A DNA stretch of 64,000 nucleotides from Ferrimonas gelatinilytica. GTDB taxonomy: Bacteria > Pseudomonadota > Gammaproteobacteria > Enterobacterales > Shewanellaceae. The notes under the pieces were generated by a model that worked only from the letters and a program-made list of their open reading frames with translations, did no database searches and was not told the origin of the DNA. Positions 36,268 through 45,212 of the stretch are shown here, piece after piece. A program made the translations under genes and the position numbers. Position 1 is the first letter of the stretch. Each line of letters begins with the position of its first letter. The stretch lies in contig NZ_BAABLF010000027.1 in NCBI RefSeq assembly GCF_039544205.1, positions 15,562-79,561 of the forward strand, read 5' to 3'.

Positions 36268-37179
36268 TCACTGCTTCGGCTTGCACATGGGGAAGCCCAG
36301 GGCTTCGCGGGAGGCGTAGTAGGCTTCGGCTACCGCCTTGGTCAGGGTGCGGATCCGCAAGATATAGCGCTGACGCTCTGTAACAGAGATCGCCTTGCGG
36401 GCATCCAGCAGGTTGAAGGCATGGCCAGCATCCAGGATCCGCTCATAGGCGGGCAGGGGCAGCGGCTGTTCCAGCCCAAGCAGGTGCTGGCACTCCTTTT
36501 CACACTGGTCGAAGTAGCTGAACAGGAAATCCACATCGGCGTGTTCGAAGTTGTAGGTGGACTGCTCCACTTCGTTCTGGTGGAACACATCCCCGTAAGT
36601 GATCCTGCCGAAGGGGCCGTCCGCCCAGACCAGGTCATAGACGTTGTCCACGCCCTGAACATACATCGCCAGGCGTTCCAGACCGTAGGTGATCTCACCG
36701 GTCACCGGCTTACACTCCAGGCCGCCGACTTGCTGGAAGTAGGTAAACTGGGTGACCTCCATGCCATCGAGCCACACTTCCCAGCCCAGCCCCCAGGCGC
36801 CTAGGGTGGGGTTTTCCCAGTTGTCTTCGACGAAGCGGATATCGTGCACTTCCGGGTCCATGCCGATGGTCTTCAGTGAGCCCAGGTAGAGCTCCTGAAT
36901 GTTGTCCGGCGACGGCTTCATGATCACCTGGAACTGGTAGTAGTGTTGCAGGCGGTTGGGGTTCTCACCATAGCGGCCATCGGTAGGGCGGCGGGAGGGC
37001 TGAACGTAGGCGGCGGCAAACGGCTCCGGGCCGAGGGCGCGCAGACAGGTCAGCGGGTGGGAAGTACCGGCGCCGACTTCCATATCCAGAGGCTGGACCA
37101 CGGCGCAGCCTTGCTGTGCCCAGTAGTCCTGCAGAGCCAGGATCAGGCCCTGGAAGGTTTGGGTGTCATACTTATGCAT
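36268..37179 (-). CDS. glyQ: Glycine--tRNA ligase alpha subunit GlyQ
   Basis: 303 residues. Class II aminoacyl-tRNA synthetase core with TFQGLILALQDYWAQQGC at the start, GAGTSHPLTCLRALGPEPF and LQHYYQFQVIMKPSP, and WEVWLDGMEVTQFTYFQQ. It binds glycine and ATP. It is divergent from tag, with 134 bases between the two starts. Confidence 0.98.
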   Translation of the reverse strand: MHKYDTQTFQGLILALQDYWAQQGCAVVQPLDMEVGAGTSHPLTCLRALGPEPFAAAYVQPSRRPTDGRYGENPNRLQHYYQFQVIMKPSPDNIQELYLGSLKTIGMDPEVHDIRFVEDNWENPTLGAWGLGWEVWLDGMEVTQFTYFQQVGGLECKPVTGEITYGLERLAMYVQGVDNVYDLVWADGPFGRITYGDVFHQNEVEQSTYNFEHADVDFLFSYFDQCEKECQHLLGLEQPLPLPAYERILDAGHAFNLLDARKAISVTERQRYILRIRTLTKAVAEAYYASREALGFPMCKPKQ

Positions 37180-37313
37180 GGGATCTCACCTGAATGCGGT
37201 GTGGATTTTGGTAAATGGGGCCAATTATACCCTGTGACTACAGTCAGATGTAGGCTAAATTTTTGGCACATCGGCGCGCCATTCTGGGCAGCCGTCGAGC
37301 ATGGGACGTGGGA

Positions 37314-37898
37314 ATGACAGAGCAACAGCGATGTGGTTGGTGTGGGACAGATCCGCAGTACGTCGCCTATCACGATAATGAGTGGGGCAGGCCGGTATGG
37401 GACAGCAGGGCGCTGTTTGAGAAGCTGTGCCTGGATGGACAGCAGGCAGGGCTCTCATGGCTGATTATCCTCAGAAAAACGGAGAACTATCGGGCGGCTT
37501 TCGATGGCTTCGAACCGGCCAGGATTGCCCATTATGACGAGGCAAAGATAGAGGCCCTGCTGCAAAACCCGGGTATCGTCCGTAACCGCCTGAAGGTGAA
37601 CTCGATCGTCAAGAATGCCCGCGCCTACCTGGCGATGGAGGCCGAGGGGATCGATTTTGCCCAGTTCCTCTGGGAGTTCGTGGGAGGCAGGAGCAAGGTG
37701 AATGGCTGGACGGAGATAAGTCAGTTGCCGGCCACCTCACCGGAGTCGGATGCGATGAGCAAGGCACTGAAGAAAAGGGGCTTTAACTTTGTAGGGAGCA
37801 CCATCTGCTACGCCTTTATGCAGGCGGTGGGGATGGTGAACGACCATCTGCTCCAGTGCCCTCAACATCAGGCGTGTCAGCAAGCTCCTGTTGAGTAG
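37314..37898 (+). CDS. tag: DNA-3-methyladenine glycosylase I (Tag)
   Basis: 194 residues from the ATG at 37314 (MTEQQRCGWCG). A longer frame starts at 37263, but its first 17 residues are not family-like. DPQYVAYHDNEWGRPVWDSRALFE, LDGQQAGLSWLIIL and KALKKRGFNFVGSTICYAFMQAVGMVNDH are the Tag core. Zinc ligands should be Cys7 and the His of AYHDNEW with the late His and Cys of NDH and LQCP. It removes 3-methyladenine from alkylated DNA. Confidence 0.96.
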   Translation: MTEQQRCGWCGTDPQYVAYHDNEWGRPVWDSRALFEKLCLDGQQAGLSWLIILRKTENYRAAFDGFEPARIAHYDEAKIEALLQNPGIVRNRLKVNSIVKNARAYLAMEAEGIDFAQFLWEFVGGRSKVNGWTEISQLPATSPESDAMSKALKKRGFNFVGSTICYAFMQAVGMVNDHLLQCPQHQACQQAPVE

Positions 37899-37945
37899 CA
37901 TTACTTGTACCCTGATCGGACGTAAACTCAGTTATCACTTTGCAT

Positions 37946-37976
37946 AAAAAAGGCGAGCCAGATGGCTCACCTCTTT
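37946..37976. terminator. Bidirectional terminator between tag and the amidohydrolase gene
   Basis: AGG-C-GAGCCA (37951-37960) with TGGCTC-A-CCT (37963-37972), two-base loop and one mismatch. An A-run on the left gives a strong U-tract for the minus strand; T-richness on the right is weaker. Confidence 0.8.
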
Positions 37977-37987
37977 AATTTTGGTGA

Positions 37988-40900
37988 TTAGAGCCTAACG
38001 GACTCGAAGAAAAACGCCTGTCGCTCCTCGCCCTGACCATCGACACGGTTCATGGTGTCAGCATCATAGAGCCGGCCATTGACCATGGTGTAGGTGACGC
38101 GGTCGCTACTGCGAATGTCCTCAAGGGGGTTGCCATCGATGACGATGATATCCGCCAGCTTGCCCTCGCGAATGCTACCAAGCTGATGATCCATGCCGAA
38201 GTGGATCGCCGGGTTCAGGGTGGCGGTTTTCAGCGCCTCCAGGTTGCTCATGCCACCTTGGGCGAACATCCAGATCTCCCAGTGGGCACCTAATCCCTCT
38301 CGCTGGCCATGGGCACCGATGTTGCTGTGCACCCCAAGATCCGCCATCGCCTTGGCTTCCCGGGCCACGTTGAAGTGGTTGTAGTGCTCATCCGGTGCGG
38401 TTGGGCGGCGCATGGAGCGGCTGCGTAGAATGTCCTTGGGAACGTACTGTGAGAGGCGAGGGTGGTTCCAAACCTCGGTTTTGTCATACCAGTAGTTCTC
38501 CCCCCAGATGCCGCCGTAGGCCACTACCAGGGTCGGTGTGTAGCCCACCTCGGTCTGGGACCAGAACTGCTTCACGTCGTCGTAGAGCTTGGCAGCGGGC
38601 AGGCTGTGCTCCAGGCCAGTGTGGCCATCAGACACCATGGTCAGGTTGTGCTGAAGCAGGGAGCCCCCCTCGGGCACCACCATCATCTCCAGCTCCCTGG
38701 CTGCGGCGATCACCTGCTGGCGCTGGTTTCGTCTTGGCTGGTTGTAGCTCTTGACGCTGAAGGCACCCACCGCCTTGAGGCGGGAGAGGTGGAACTTGGC
38801 GTCCTCTAGGCTGTCGATGTGGGCGGTGGCACCAGGGCTGTTGGCCCCGTAGAGGATGGTGCCGGTGGAGAAGATCCTTGGCCCGACGATTTCGCCGGCT
38901 TTTTGCAGCTCGCTGGCGGCAAACACCTCGGTGGTGTCATTGGATGGGTCATGGATGCTGGTTACCCCCAGGGCCAGACCGGCGTAGTTGATCCAGTTTT
39001 GCTGCGGGATAATCTCATCCTGCCCTTGGGCGCCGTGAGCGTGAGCGTCGAACAGGCCTGGCATCAGGGTTTTGCCACTGATGTCGATCACCTGCGCCCC
39101 CTCGGGAATGGCGATCGCTTCACCGACGGCGGTGATCTTATTTCCCTCGACTACCACGGTGGCGTTTTCCAGTACCTTGTCCTGCTCCATGGTGATCACC
39201 CGGCCGCCAACAAAGGCGATGGTTCCACGTGGAACTTCCGCCTTGGCCGTGAGATCGATCGGCTCAACTTCGGGCGTTACGGTGAGTTCGCTGCCCGGCG
39301 TAAAGAGACCGGTCAGCTCGGCGGTGAACAGCTCCGGGCCCAGGTTCCAGTAGAGGCTTCGGCTGTCGCCGCTCCAGCTGATCTGCTCACCGGCCCGCTC
39401 GGACAGCTGCTTCACCGGCAGTCCGCCGCCGTTGGGGCCGATCTTCAGGGTTTCACCATGCTCCGCCATCGGTGTGACAAACACCTTGAAGCGCTCGGCA
39501 AAGGCCAGATGGCGGCCGTCGGGGGCGACGTGGAACTCGGTGGCGTGTTCAGAGGTGTAGTGGACCCGCTCCTCAAAACCCTGCAGGTTGACACTGGCCA
39601 AAGCCGGCTGACCCTCTTCGTAAGTGGTAAAGAACACCCGGTCGCTGCGATCGCCGAAGTGCGGGGCACTGCCGCGTTTGCTGATCCGGACCGGTTCAGG
39701 ATGCTTGCTCTCCCACTCGACGGCATAGATCCCAGGTTCGCGATTCCAGCTGCGGGGGGTAATGTAGTAGCCCTTGGTTTTACGGAATACCAGAGTCTCT
39801 CCGTCCGGGGAAAAGGCGGGTTCAACGTATTTTCCTGGCTCCGTCGTCACGATGCGGTTGCGCTTGCGGCGCAGATCCCGCACTACGACGGCCCCCTGGT
39901 CGGTATCGTTCCAGGTCACGTAAGCGAGGCGCTTGCCATCCCGGGACCAGGTGGGAAAGAGTTCAAAGGCGTTATCCTGGCGGGTCAGTCGCTCGGGCTT
40001 GGCATCGCCGCGTGCTTTTATCCAGATCTTGCCCAATGCCTCGAAAGCGATCTGCTCACCATCCGGTGAGATCTGCATCTGGCGTAGCATCTTGACCTGG
40101 AAACTGTCCTGATCCAGGTCCTGGCTGAAGCGCACCGCCGGCTGGACCTGCTTCTCGGTGGCCACCTTAAACGGGATCACGGCGCTGTCGCCGCTGTCGA
40201 CGTTCAGCTTGTGGATCTGGCCGCCGGCCCAGAACACCAGCTCTTCGCTGTCCGGGGTCCAGGCCAGGGTGGGGTAGACGCCGTGAATCGCCCAGGTCTC
40301 CTGCATATCCCGGTCGAGCTGAACGTACAGCTTGCGCTTCTCTCCGGAGGCCAGATCGTACAGGTAGAGTGCGCTCTGGAAGCCATCGCGGGCGATGTAG
40401 GCCAGGGTCTTGCCATCTGGACTTGGGGTGGGGCGAATGGCACCACCGCTGCCCTCCAGCAGCACTTCGATCTCCCCGGTTTCCCGGTCGTAACGCTTGA
40501 TCTTGTAGATCCCTTTTACCGAGTCCTTGGAGTAGTGAAAGGTCTTGCCCGGGGTGGCGTCCTGGGAGAAATAGATGTAGCGGCCGTCAGGGGAGAAGGC
40601 GGGCTCACCCAGGTCTTTCTGGTCGTTGGGACGGGCGGTCAGCTGAATCCCGTCGCCCCCGCTGAGGTGGTAAAGCCAGACTTCACCGGCGCCCAGGCTT
40701 CGACGGGCTGTGTAGTGCTTACGACCGACCAGGTACTGCCCATCGGGACTCCAAGCGGGACTGTTGAGCAGGCGGAACTCCTCCTCGGTGACCGGATGGG
40801 CTTCGCTGCCATCGGCGTTCATGATCCAGAGGTTGTCGCCGCCATCCTCATCGGAGGTAAAAGCGATGCGTTTGCCGTCGGGGCTGAAGCGCGGCTGCAT

Positions 40901-41194
40901 ATGCCAGGCGATTCCCTGGCGCAGGGGGGTGGCGTGGCCCCCCTCGATGGGCAGGGTGTAGAGATCGCCGAGCAGATCGAACACCAGTGTATTCCCATCC
41001 GGACTGATATCCAGGTTCATCCAGGTGCCTTGTTGCACCTCGATCCGGATGGTTTCGAGCGGGGCATTAGCGGGGGCATTGACCTGCCAGGTGGGGGAGG
41101 CCTCGATCTTGGTGTCAGTGTCGGACGCCAGCAGTGGCGTGCTGAGCAGGCCGGCGCCAGCCAGCAGCAGGGTGAGGGCAGAGGGCTTGAACAT
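37988..41194 (-). CDS. Secreted beta-propeller (TolB/PD40-type) protein fused to an amidohydrolase
   Basis: 1068 residues. Signal peptide MFKPSALTLLLAGAGLLSTPLLAS, cut near residue 24. Residues about 55-620 hold many WD-like PD40 repeats of the form FSPDGKRIAF or SPAWSPDGQYL (six or more), as in TolB and prolyl peptidases, forming a propeller. From about 655 to the end is an amidohydrolase barrel: entry LMPGLFDAHAHG gives the metal-binding HxH, VGAFSVKSYN may hold the bridging Lys, and GAHGQREGLGAHWE and KTATLNPAIHFGMDHQLGSI are near the C-terminus. Exported, probably periplasmic. The substrate is unknown; a role in peptide or amide breakdown is a guess. A parS-like palindrome lies inside the gene at 39223. 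Confidence 0.9.
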   Translation of the reverse strand: MFKPSALTLLLAGAGLLSTPLLASDTDTKIEASPTWQVNAPANAPLETIRIEVQQGTWMNLDISPDGNTLVFDLLGDLYTLPIEGGHATPLRQGIAWHMQPRFSPDGKRIAFTSDEDGGDNLWIMNADGSEAHPVTEEEFRLLNSPAWSPDGQYLVGRKHYTARRSLGAGEVWLYHLSGGDGIQLTARPNDQKDLGEPAFSPDGRYIYFSQDATPGKTFHYSKDSVKGIYKIKRYDRETGEIEVLLEGSGGAIRPTPSPDGKTLAYIARDGFQSALYLYDLASGEKRKLYVQLDRDMQETWAIHGVYPTLAWTPDSEELVFWAGGQIHKLNVDSGDSAVIPFKVATEKQVQPAVRFSQDLDQDSFQVKMLRQMQISPDGEQIAFEALGKIWIKARGDAKPERLTRQDNAFELFPTWSRDGKRLAYVTWNDTDQGAVVVRDLRRKRNRIVTTEPGKYVEPAFSPDGETLVFRKTKGYYITPRSWNREPGIYAVEWESKHPEPVRISKRGSAPHFGDRSDRVFFTTYEEGQPALASVNLQGFEERVHYTSEHATEFHVAPDGRHLAFAERFKVFVTPMAEHGETLKIGPNGGGLPVKQLSERAGEQISWSGDSRSLYWNLGPELFTAELTGLFTPGSELTVTPEVEPIDLTAKAEVPRGTIAFVGGRVITMEQDKVLENATVVVEGNKITAVGEAIAIPEGAQVIDISGKTLMPGLFDAHAHGAQGQDEIIPQQNWINYAGLALGVTSIHDPSNDTTEVFAASELQKAGEIVGPRIFSTGTILYGANSPGATAHIDSLEDAKFHLSRLKAVGAFSVKSYNQPRRNQRQQVIAAARELEMMVVPEGGSLLQHNLTMVSDGHTGLEHSLPAAKLYDDVKQFWSQTEVGYTPTLVVAYGGIWGENYWYDKTEVWNHPRLSQYVPKDILRSRSMRRPTAPDEHYNHFNVAREAKAMADLGVHSNIGAHGQREGLGAHWEIWMFAQGGMSNLEALKTATLNPAIHFGMDHQLGSIREGKLADIIVIDGNPLEDIRSSDRVTYTMVNGRLYDADTMNRVDGQGEERQAFFFESVRL
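39222..39237. other. parS: parS-like centromere site 3 (inside amidohydrolase gene)
   Basis: GTTCCACGTGGAAC (39223-39236), the same perfect 14-bp palindrome as site 1. Flanking bases (G and T) differ from consensus. It encodes VPRGT in the minus-strand gene. Confidence 0.75.
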
Positions 41195-41315
41195 AACGAT
41201 CCCTGTTGTTATCAGTTGATTTCGAAGTCAACCGGAGTGTAACAACCGGGATCCGGGCCTCAAAGCAGCGACCGGCGGAAGAATTGTTAGCGGCTGTAAC
41301 GGCCACTTACCGCCC

Positions 41316-41561
41316 TCAGGCGCCTTTACGGATCAGGTAGCGGTAGGGGGAGGCGTCGGTGTCACAGGCCACCAGAGTGTGATCCATGAATCGGCAGAAA
41401 CTGGGGATATCCCGGGTCGTGGAGGGATCATCTGCGGTGATCAGCAGAGTCTCTCCGGCAGCCATCCGTCGTACCGTTTTGCGCACCATCATCACCGGCT
41501 CAGGGCAGCGCAACCCCATGGCATCGAGGGTGTGGTGAGCGGTTTGGAACAGATCGGACAT
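41316..41561 (-). CDS. tusA: Sulfurtransferase TusA
   Basis: 81 residues from the ATG at 41561 (MSDLFQTAHHTLDAMGLRCPEP). A longer frame starting at 41594 lacks family support. CPEPVMMVRKTVR holds the catalytic Cys, and ITADDPSTTRDIPSFCRFM and PYRYLIRKG are typical. It passes sulfur from IscS towards the TusBCD/E-MnmA system for 2-thiouridine in tRNA. It is a single gene between the amidohydrolase and fadA, both on the same strand. Confidence 0.97.
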   Translation of the reverse strand: MSDLFQTAHHTLDAMGLRCPEPVMMVRKTVRRMAAGETLLITADDPSTTRDIPSFCRFMDHTLVACDTDASPYRYLIRKGA

Positions 41562-41664
41562 GGTGAGTAACCCCGTTAAATACAATGGCGCCACATGGTA
41601 CGCGGTTCCGGCATCGGATCAACCGCTGTGCATTTTTCGAGCATAGCAAAGTGATCGGGGCAAC

Positions 41665-41689
41665 AAAAAAGGCGCCTCTCGGCGCCTTT
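41665..41689 (-). terminator. Rho-independent terminator of fadBA
   Basis: AAAGGCGCC (41668-41676), loop TCTC, GGCGCCTTT (41681-41689), with a T-run on the minus strand. 17 bases after the fadA stop. Confidence 0.92.
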
Positions 41690-41705
41690 AGGTAATGGTT
41701 GGAGA

Positions 41706-42869
41706 TCAGGCCCGCTCAAACACGGTTGCGATCCCCTGACCCAGCCCGATGCACATGGTCGCCAGGCCCAGGGTGGCGTCCTTGGCTTCCATCAGGTTGA
41801 TCAGGGTGGTGCTGATCCGGGCGCCGGAGCAACCCAGAGGGTGACCTAGGGCGATGGCGCCGCCGTTGAGGTTCACCTTCTCGTCCATCATCTCCAGCAG
41901 TCCCAGGTCCTTGGCGCAGGGCAGGGATTGCGCTGCGAAGGCCTCGTTGAGCTCCACCAGGTCAATGTCCTGCATGGTCAGACCGGCACGCTTGAGCGCC
42001 TTCTGAGTCGCGGGAACAGGACCATAGCCCATGATGGAGGGATCGCAGCCGGCAATGGCCATGGACTTGATTCGGGCACGGATCGGCAGGCCTAGCGCCT
42101 TGGCCTTGGCTTCGCTCATGACCAGCATGGCGGAGGCCCCATCAGACAAGGCGGAGGAGGTGCCCGCAGTCACGGTGCCACTGACCGGATCAAATACCGG
42201 ACGCAGACCCGCCAGGCTCTCCATGGAGGTCTCGGGACGGATCACTTCGTCATGGGTCACCTTGATCAGGTTGCCCGCGGCGTCGTGGCCCTCCAGAGGT
42301 GCCACTTCGGCATCGAAGCGGCCCTCGATAGAGGCGGCGTGGGCGCGCTGATGGGAGCGTACGGCGAACGCATCCTGTTGCTCACGGCTGATCCCGTGGA
42401 GTTTGCCCAGCATCTCGGCGGTCAGGCCCATCATGCCCGCGGCTTTGGCCACGTTATTGGCCAGGCCCGGGTGGAAATCGACGCCATGGTTCATAGGAAC
42501 ATGCCCCATGTGCTCCACACCGCCGATGATGAAGGCGTCACCGTCTCCCACCATGATGGCGCGGGCCGCATCGTGGATCGCCTGCATGGAGGAGCCACAC
42601 AGACGGTTAACGGTGACTGCACCGACGGACTTGGGCAGTCCTGCCAGCAGGGCGGCGTTGCGCCCGATATTGAAGCCCTGCTCCAGGGTCTGTTGGACAC
42701 AGCCCCAGATAACATCCTCAAGTTCGTTGGGATCCAGCTGCGGGTTACGCACCAGCAGTTGCTGCATCAGGTGGGCAGAGAGTGACTCTGCGCGAACGTT
42801 ACGAAATACCCCATTCTTGGAGCGACCCATAGGGGTACGAATACAATCGACAATAACGGCCTGGTTCAT
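41706..42869 (-). CDS. fadA: 3-ketoacyl-CoA thiolase FadA
   Basis: 387 residues, equal to E. coli FadA. Nucleophile Cys91 in NRLCGSSMQAIHDA, catalytic His in GGAIALGHPLGCSGAR (about 336-351) and the second Cys in MCIGLGQGIA (about 373). It cleaves 3-ketoacyl-CoA to acetyl-CoA in beta-oxidation. It lies 9 bp after fadB, and the two products form the alpha2beta2 complex. Confidence 0.98.
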   Translation of the reverse strand: MNQAVIVDCIRTPMGRSKNGVFRNVRAESLSAHLMQQLLVRNPQLDPNELEDVIWGCVQQTLEQGFNIGRNAALLAGLPKSVGAVTVNRLCGSSMQAIHDAARAIMVGDGDAFIIGGVEHMGHVPMNHGVDFHPGLANNVAKAAGMMGLTAEMLGKLHGISREQQDAFAVRSHQRAHAASIEGRFDAEVAPLEGHDAAGNLIKVTHDEVIRPETSMESLAGLRPVFDPVSGTVTAGTSSALSDGASAMLVMSEAKAKALGLPIRARIKSMAIAGCDPSIMGYGPVPATQKALKRAGLTMQDIDLVELNEAFAAQSLPCAKDLGLLEMMDEKVNLNGGAIALGHPLGCSGARISTTLINLMEAKDATLGLATMCIGLGQGIATVFERA

Positions 42870-42878
42870 GACGCCTCC

Positions 42879-45029
42879 TCACTGTCCTTGGTAGAAGCGC
42901 TCGCCATTTTCGGCCATGGCGCGCAGTTTGTCGGTCACCTGGTAGATGGCTCCCAGGTGGGCATAGCTGTCGGCCATCGCAATGAAGCGATCCAGACCGA
43001 TGGTGTCGAGGTAGCGGAACACCCCACCGCGGAACGGCGGGAAGCCAAGGCCGTAAAGTAGGGCCATATCTCCCTCTGCCGGGGTCGCGATGATCCCCTC
43101 TTCGAGGCAGCGTACCGCTTCGTTGATCATCGGCACCATGGTGCGGGCGATGATCGCCTCGGCATCCAGGCTCTTAGGCTCGCCATAGGCATCCTGCAGC
43201 ATCGCCAGGGCTTCGGGGCAAACGGCCTTCTTCGGTTTGCCTTTGCGGTCCGGGGCGTACTGGTAGAAGCCCTTGGCGTTCTTCTGGCCATAGCGGCCAG
43301 CCTGGAACATAAGGTCTACCGGATCCTTCTCCACTTTTGCCATGCGCTCGGGGAAGCCTTCCGCCATCACATCGAGGGCATGGTGGGCGGTGTCGATGCC
43401 GACCACGTCCAGCAGGTAAGCGGGGCCCATGGGCCAGCCGAACTGCTTGCTCATCACTTTGTCGATCAGCTGGAAGTCGATCCCCTCTTTCACCATCAGG
43501 CCAAAGCCGGCCAAGTAGGGAAACAGCACGCGGTTGACGTAGAAACCGGGGCAGTCGTTGACCACGATGGGAGTCTTGCCGATCTGGGCGGCATAGGCCA
43601 CCACCTGGGCAACGGTTTCATCGGAGGTGTGTTCACCACGGATCACTTCGACCAGCGGCATCTGGTGCACCGGGTTGAAGAAGTGCATGCCACAGAACTG
43701 CTCAGGACGCTTGAGGTTTTTCGCCAGGGTGTTGATGGAGATGGTCGAGGTGTTGGAGGTGAGGATGGCTTTGTCGCCAATTACGGTCTCAATCTCTGCC
43801 AGAACCGCCGCTTTCACCTTGGGGTTCTCTACCACCGCTTCCACGACCACTTCGGCATGGGAGACGGCGACGTTATCCAGGGTCGGAGTGATGTGGTTGA
43901 GCACCTTGGCCATGCCTGCCGGCTTGAGGCGACCGCGCTCCACCTGCTTGCCCAGCAGTTTGGCCGCTTCGTTCAGGCCCAGCTCAAGGGCGGGCTGAGC
44001 GATATCCTTCATGACGACGGGAACGCCCTTGCTGGCAGACTGATAGGCGATGCCACCGCCCATGATTCCGGCACCCAGCACGGCGGCCTGTTTGACCGGG
44101 TCACCGGCCTTGGCAGCCTTCTTGGCCAGGCCTTTCACGTACTGGTCGTTGAGGAAGTTACCGACCATGGCGTGGGCCTGCTCGGTGCGAGACAGTTTCA
44201 GAAACGCGTCGCTCTCGGCCTGAACCGCTTCGTCACGACGGCAGCCGGCAACGGCTTCTACCAGGGCCACCATGGCATGGGGTGCCGGATAGTGGGGGCC
44301 CGCTTTCATCGCGACCATGCCCTTGGCGGTGCTAAAGGACATCTTGGCTTCAATCTTGGAAAGGGCCAGCGGCGATTGTTTCTTGTTGCGACGGGCCTGC
44401 CAGTCGATTTCGCCGGCGATGGCACGCTTGAGCAGGCTCACGGCCTGACCATGAAGATCGTCCTGTACGATCGCATCAATGGCACCGACCGCCAGGGCCG
44501 CATCCGGACGGTGGGGCTTGCCGGTGGTCATCCACTCCAGGGCGTTGTCGGCACCGATCAGCCTTGGCAGGCGAACGGTACCGCCGAAGCCCGGCATGAT
44601 GCCGAGTTGGACTTCCGGCAAACCGATACGGGCGCTTTGATCTGCGATACGCAGGTCACAGGCCAGCATGGTTTCGCAGCCGCCGCCAAGGGCGAAGCCG
44701 TTCACCGCAGCCACCGTGGGAACCGGCAGATCTTCGAGTTTATTGAAGACGGAGTTGGCGTCTTTCAGCCACTGCTGCAGTACCTCATCGGGCTGGGCAA
44801 ACAGTTTGGTGAATTCGGTGATGTCGGCGCCGACGATAAAGACGGGCTTGCCGCTGGTAACAACCAGGCCCTTGAGGTCGGACTGTTCGGCCAGGGTGTC
44901 CAGTGCCTGGCCCAACTGGGTCAGGGTGGCTTGGTCCAGTTTATTGACGGAACCCGCAGCGTCGAACTTCAGTTCGGCGATACCGGGCTCCAGCCAATTC
45001 ACTTGCAAAGAATCACTTTGATAGATCAT
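42879..45029 (-). CDS. fadB: Fatty acid oxidation complex alpha subunit FadB
   Basis: 716 residues. The N-terminal crotonase domain (about 1-190) includes GADITEFTKL, ALGGGCETMLACDLRIA and GLPEVQLGIMPGFGGTVRLP. The NAD-binding 3-hydroxyacyl-CoA dehydrogenase part starts near 310 (AAVLGAGIMGGGIAYQSASKG) and includes GMHFFNPVHQMPLVE. It hydrates enoyl-CoA and oxidises 3-hydroxyacyl-CoA. Divergent from pepQ; a dyad about 100 bases upstream (45126-45140) may be a fatty-acid-responsive operator. Confidence 0.98.
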   Translation of the reverse strand: MIYQSDSLQVNWLEPGIAELKFDAAGSVNKLDQATLTQLGQALDTLAEQSDLKGLVVTSGKPVFIVGADITEFTKLFAQPDEVLQQWLKDANSVFNKLEDLPVPTVAAVNGFALGGGCETMLACDLRIADQSARIGLPEVQLGIMPGFGGTVRLPRLIGADNALEWMTTGKPHRPDAALAVGAIDAIVQDDLHGQAVSLLKRAIAGEIDWQARRNKKQSPLALSKIEAKMSFSTAKGMVAMKAGPHYPAPHAMVALVEAVAGCRRDEAVQAESDAFLKLSRTEQAHAMVGNFLNDQYVKGLAKKAAKAGDPVKQAAVLGAGIMGGGIAYQSASKGVPVVMKDIAQPALELGLNEAAKLLGKQVERGRLKPAGMAKVLNHITPTLDNVAVSHAEVVVEAVVENPKVKAAVLAEIETVIGDKAILTSNTSTISINTLAKNLKRPEQFCGMHFFNPVHQMPLVEVIRGEHTSDETVAQVVAYAAQIGKTPIVVNDCPGFYVNRVLFPYLAGFGLMVKEGIDFQLIDKVMSKQFGWPMGPAYLLDVVGIDTAHHALDVMAEGFPERMAKVEKDPVDLMFQAGRYGQKNAKGFYQYAPDRKGKPKKAVCPEALAMLQDAYGEPKSLDAEAIIARTMVPMINEAVRCLEEGIIATPAEGDMALLYGLGFPPFRGGVFRYLDTIGLDRFIAMADSYAHLGAIYQVTDKLRAMAENGERFYQGQ

Positions 45030-45124
45030 GTTGGCTTCCTTCGTTTACCACGTCCGTGTTTCCACATCCGGTGATGGCATTGTGACCAAGTGTGATTTGG
45101 CGCACGTTGAATTGCAACCGCTTT

Positions 45125-45140
45125 TTAAACGACTGTTTGA
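45125..45140. promoter_or_regulatory. Candidate PsrA/FadR-type operator upstream of fadB
   Basis: TTAAAC-GACT-GTTTGA, an imperfect dyad fitting the AAAC-N2-4-GTTT pattern described for PsrA. It lies 96-111 bases before the fadB start and 73-88 before pepQ. No psrA gene is in the window. Confidence 0.4.
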
Positions 45141-45212
45141 TTGCCTCGCTTTTCGGGCTTGCGGGTGCGGTGATACACTTCGTCCTCCGCCTAATCGACC
45201 CTTGAGGAAATC

